NCBI RefSeq assembly: GCF_902506655.1
Contig: NZ_LR734819.1
Coordinates: forward strand, 1 to 64,000
Reading direction: 5' to 3'
DNA: 64,000 nt
From: Marinoscillum sp. 108
Lineage (GTDB): Bacteria > Bacteroidota > Bacteroidia > Cytophagales > Cyclobacteriaceae
A program made the position numbers and the translations under genes. Below the pieces are notes generated by a model. The model ran no database searches, was not told the DNA's origin, and saw only the letters and a program-made list of their open reading frames with translations. Below are positions 63,368 to 64,000 of the stretch, one piece after another (position 1 is the stretch's first letter; every line of letters starts with the position of its first letter).

Positions 63368-63586
63368 ATGCTGACACTAGATACCCTAAAAACCAACCAA
63401 AGTGTGACCATCAAAGCCCTTACTCAAAATGGGCTTACCTCTAAGTTGATGGATATGGGGATGTATCCGGGTAAATCTGTGCAGATAGTTTTTAGGGCTC
63501 CTTTTGGAGGCCCTATCGCCGTGGATCTGGATGGCTACACGCTCTCTCTAAGAATAGACGAGGCATCACTTGTAGAGGTGGAATAA
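63368..63586 (+). CDS. feoA: Ferrous iron transport protein A
   Basis: 72 residues from ATG 63368 (the frame opens five codons earlier at a TTG). An SH3-like fold with LTSKLMDMGMYPGKSVQIVFRAPFGGPIAV across two strands, as in FeoA. It binds FeoB and supports Fe2+ uptake. It ends one base before feoB. No Fur-box match was recognised upstream. Confidence 0.9.
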   Translation: MLTLDTLKTNQSVTIKALTQNGLTSKLMDMGMYPGKSVQIVFRAPFGGPIAVDLDGYTLSLRIDEASLVEVE

Positions 63587-63587
63587 G

Positions 63588-64000
63588 ATGAAAATTGCAT
63601 TGGTTGGGAATCCCAACTCAGGTAAAACTTCTGTTTTTAATCAACTCACCGGTCTCAATCAGAAGATCGGGAATTTCCCTGGGGTGACCGTAGATAAGAA
63701 ATCGGGTATCCTCAAGCGATCACATACTCCCCACGAAATCATAGACCTGCCGGGCATCTACAGCCTCTATCCCAAGACGCAGGATGAGCAGGTGGTATAC
63801 GATATCCTGGGCAATCAGCAGCACGCGGATTATCCGGACCGGATTGTGGTGGTAGTGGATGCTTCTAACCTGGAGCGAAACCTCCTGCTTTTTACTCAGG
63901 TGCTGGACATGGGTGTGCCTGTGACCATGGCGCTGAACATGACCGACATTGCGGACAAGAAAGGGTTGGTGATAGATACCGAAAAGCTCAGCGAGTTATT
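63588..64000 (+). CDS. feoB: Ferrous iron transporter B, N-terminal part (cut by window edge)
   Basis: 137 codons visible from ATG 63588, one base after the feoA stop. The G-domain is clear: G1 GNPNSGKTS (7-15), G2 Thr in GNFPGVTVDKK, G3 DLPGIYSLYP and G4 NMTD. FeoB is the GTPase-linked inner-membrane Fe2+ permease. The membrane part lies beyond the right edge. Confidence 0.96.
   Translation, partial: MKIALVGNPNSGKTSVFNQLTGLNQKIGNFPGVTVDKKSGILKRSHTPHEIIDLPGIYSLYPKTQDEQVVYDILGNQQHADYPDRIVVVVDASNLERNLLLFTQVLDMGVPVTMALNMTDIADKKGLVIDTEKLSEL

Overview
The window looks like a chromosomal segment of a free-living Bacteroidota, most likely a Cytophagales-type bacterium. The evidence is a SusC/SusD pair, three secreted proteins with type IX secretion (T9SS) C-terminal sorting domains, DUF5723 and PD40/TPR envelope proteins, almost no Shine-Dalgarno sequences, and repeated -7 elements of the form TAnnTTTG, the Bacteroidota housekeeping promoter. 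Base composition is moderate. No tRNA, rRNA, CRISPR array, transposase or phage gene was seen.

Layout. 1-17.5 kb: two giant T9SS surface proteins (the first cut by the left edge) flank a small membrane protein and a susC-susD operon. Both giants carry near-identical tandem repeats and share a C-terminal module of about 480 residues. 17.5-21.3 kb: a compact secondary-metabolism locus with a methyltransferase and type III polyketide synthase (translationally coupled), a UbiA prenyltransferase and a geranylgeranyl-reductase-like flavoprotein, plausibly making a methylated, prenylated phenolic lipid or quinone. 21.3-27.4 kb: a retropepsin-PDZ protease, a SNF2 helicase, and the rbfA-lolC pair. 27.5-31.7 kb: a GT-C-like membrane protein, rpiB, tatC and glyA. 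31.7-41.4 kb: pheA, a beta-barrel protein, radA, an operon of a PLP enzyme with a lipoprotein and a DUF5723 protein, an RluA-type pseudouridine synthase and a TPR-PD40 lipid-envelope-type protein. 41.4-46.4 kb: recJ, lptB and a GH3 protein on the minus strand, with several small uncharacterised genes. 46.5-53.5 kb: VTT protein, ferrochelatase, a secreted amidase, cysteine desulfurase, NUDIX hydrolase, beta-barrel protein and glmM. 53.6-56.9 kb: a small four-cysteine membrane protein, mazG, DUF1761, an SRPBCC protein and two overlapping thioredoxin-fold genes. 56.9-57.3 kb: the only long gap, holding a tight cluster of DnaA boxes that is a candidate replication origin. 57.3-64 kb: a ClC channel, VOC protein, map, a SPOR-like protein, fumC, an orphan NarL-type regulator, feoA and the start of feoB.

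Most of the window is ordinary core genome. The parts most worth following are the type III PKS locus with its shared upstream motif, the DnaA-box cluster, the giant repeat proteins with their shared basic/cysteine motif, and several small coupled or cysteine-rich genes. Family names are from memory of conserved motifs; no database search was run.
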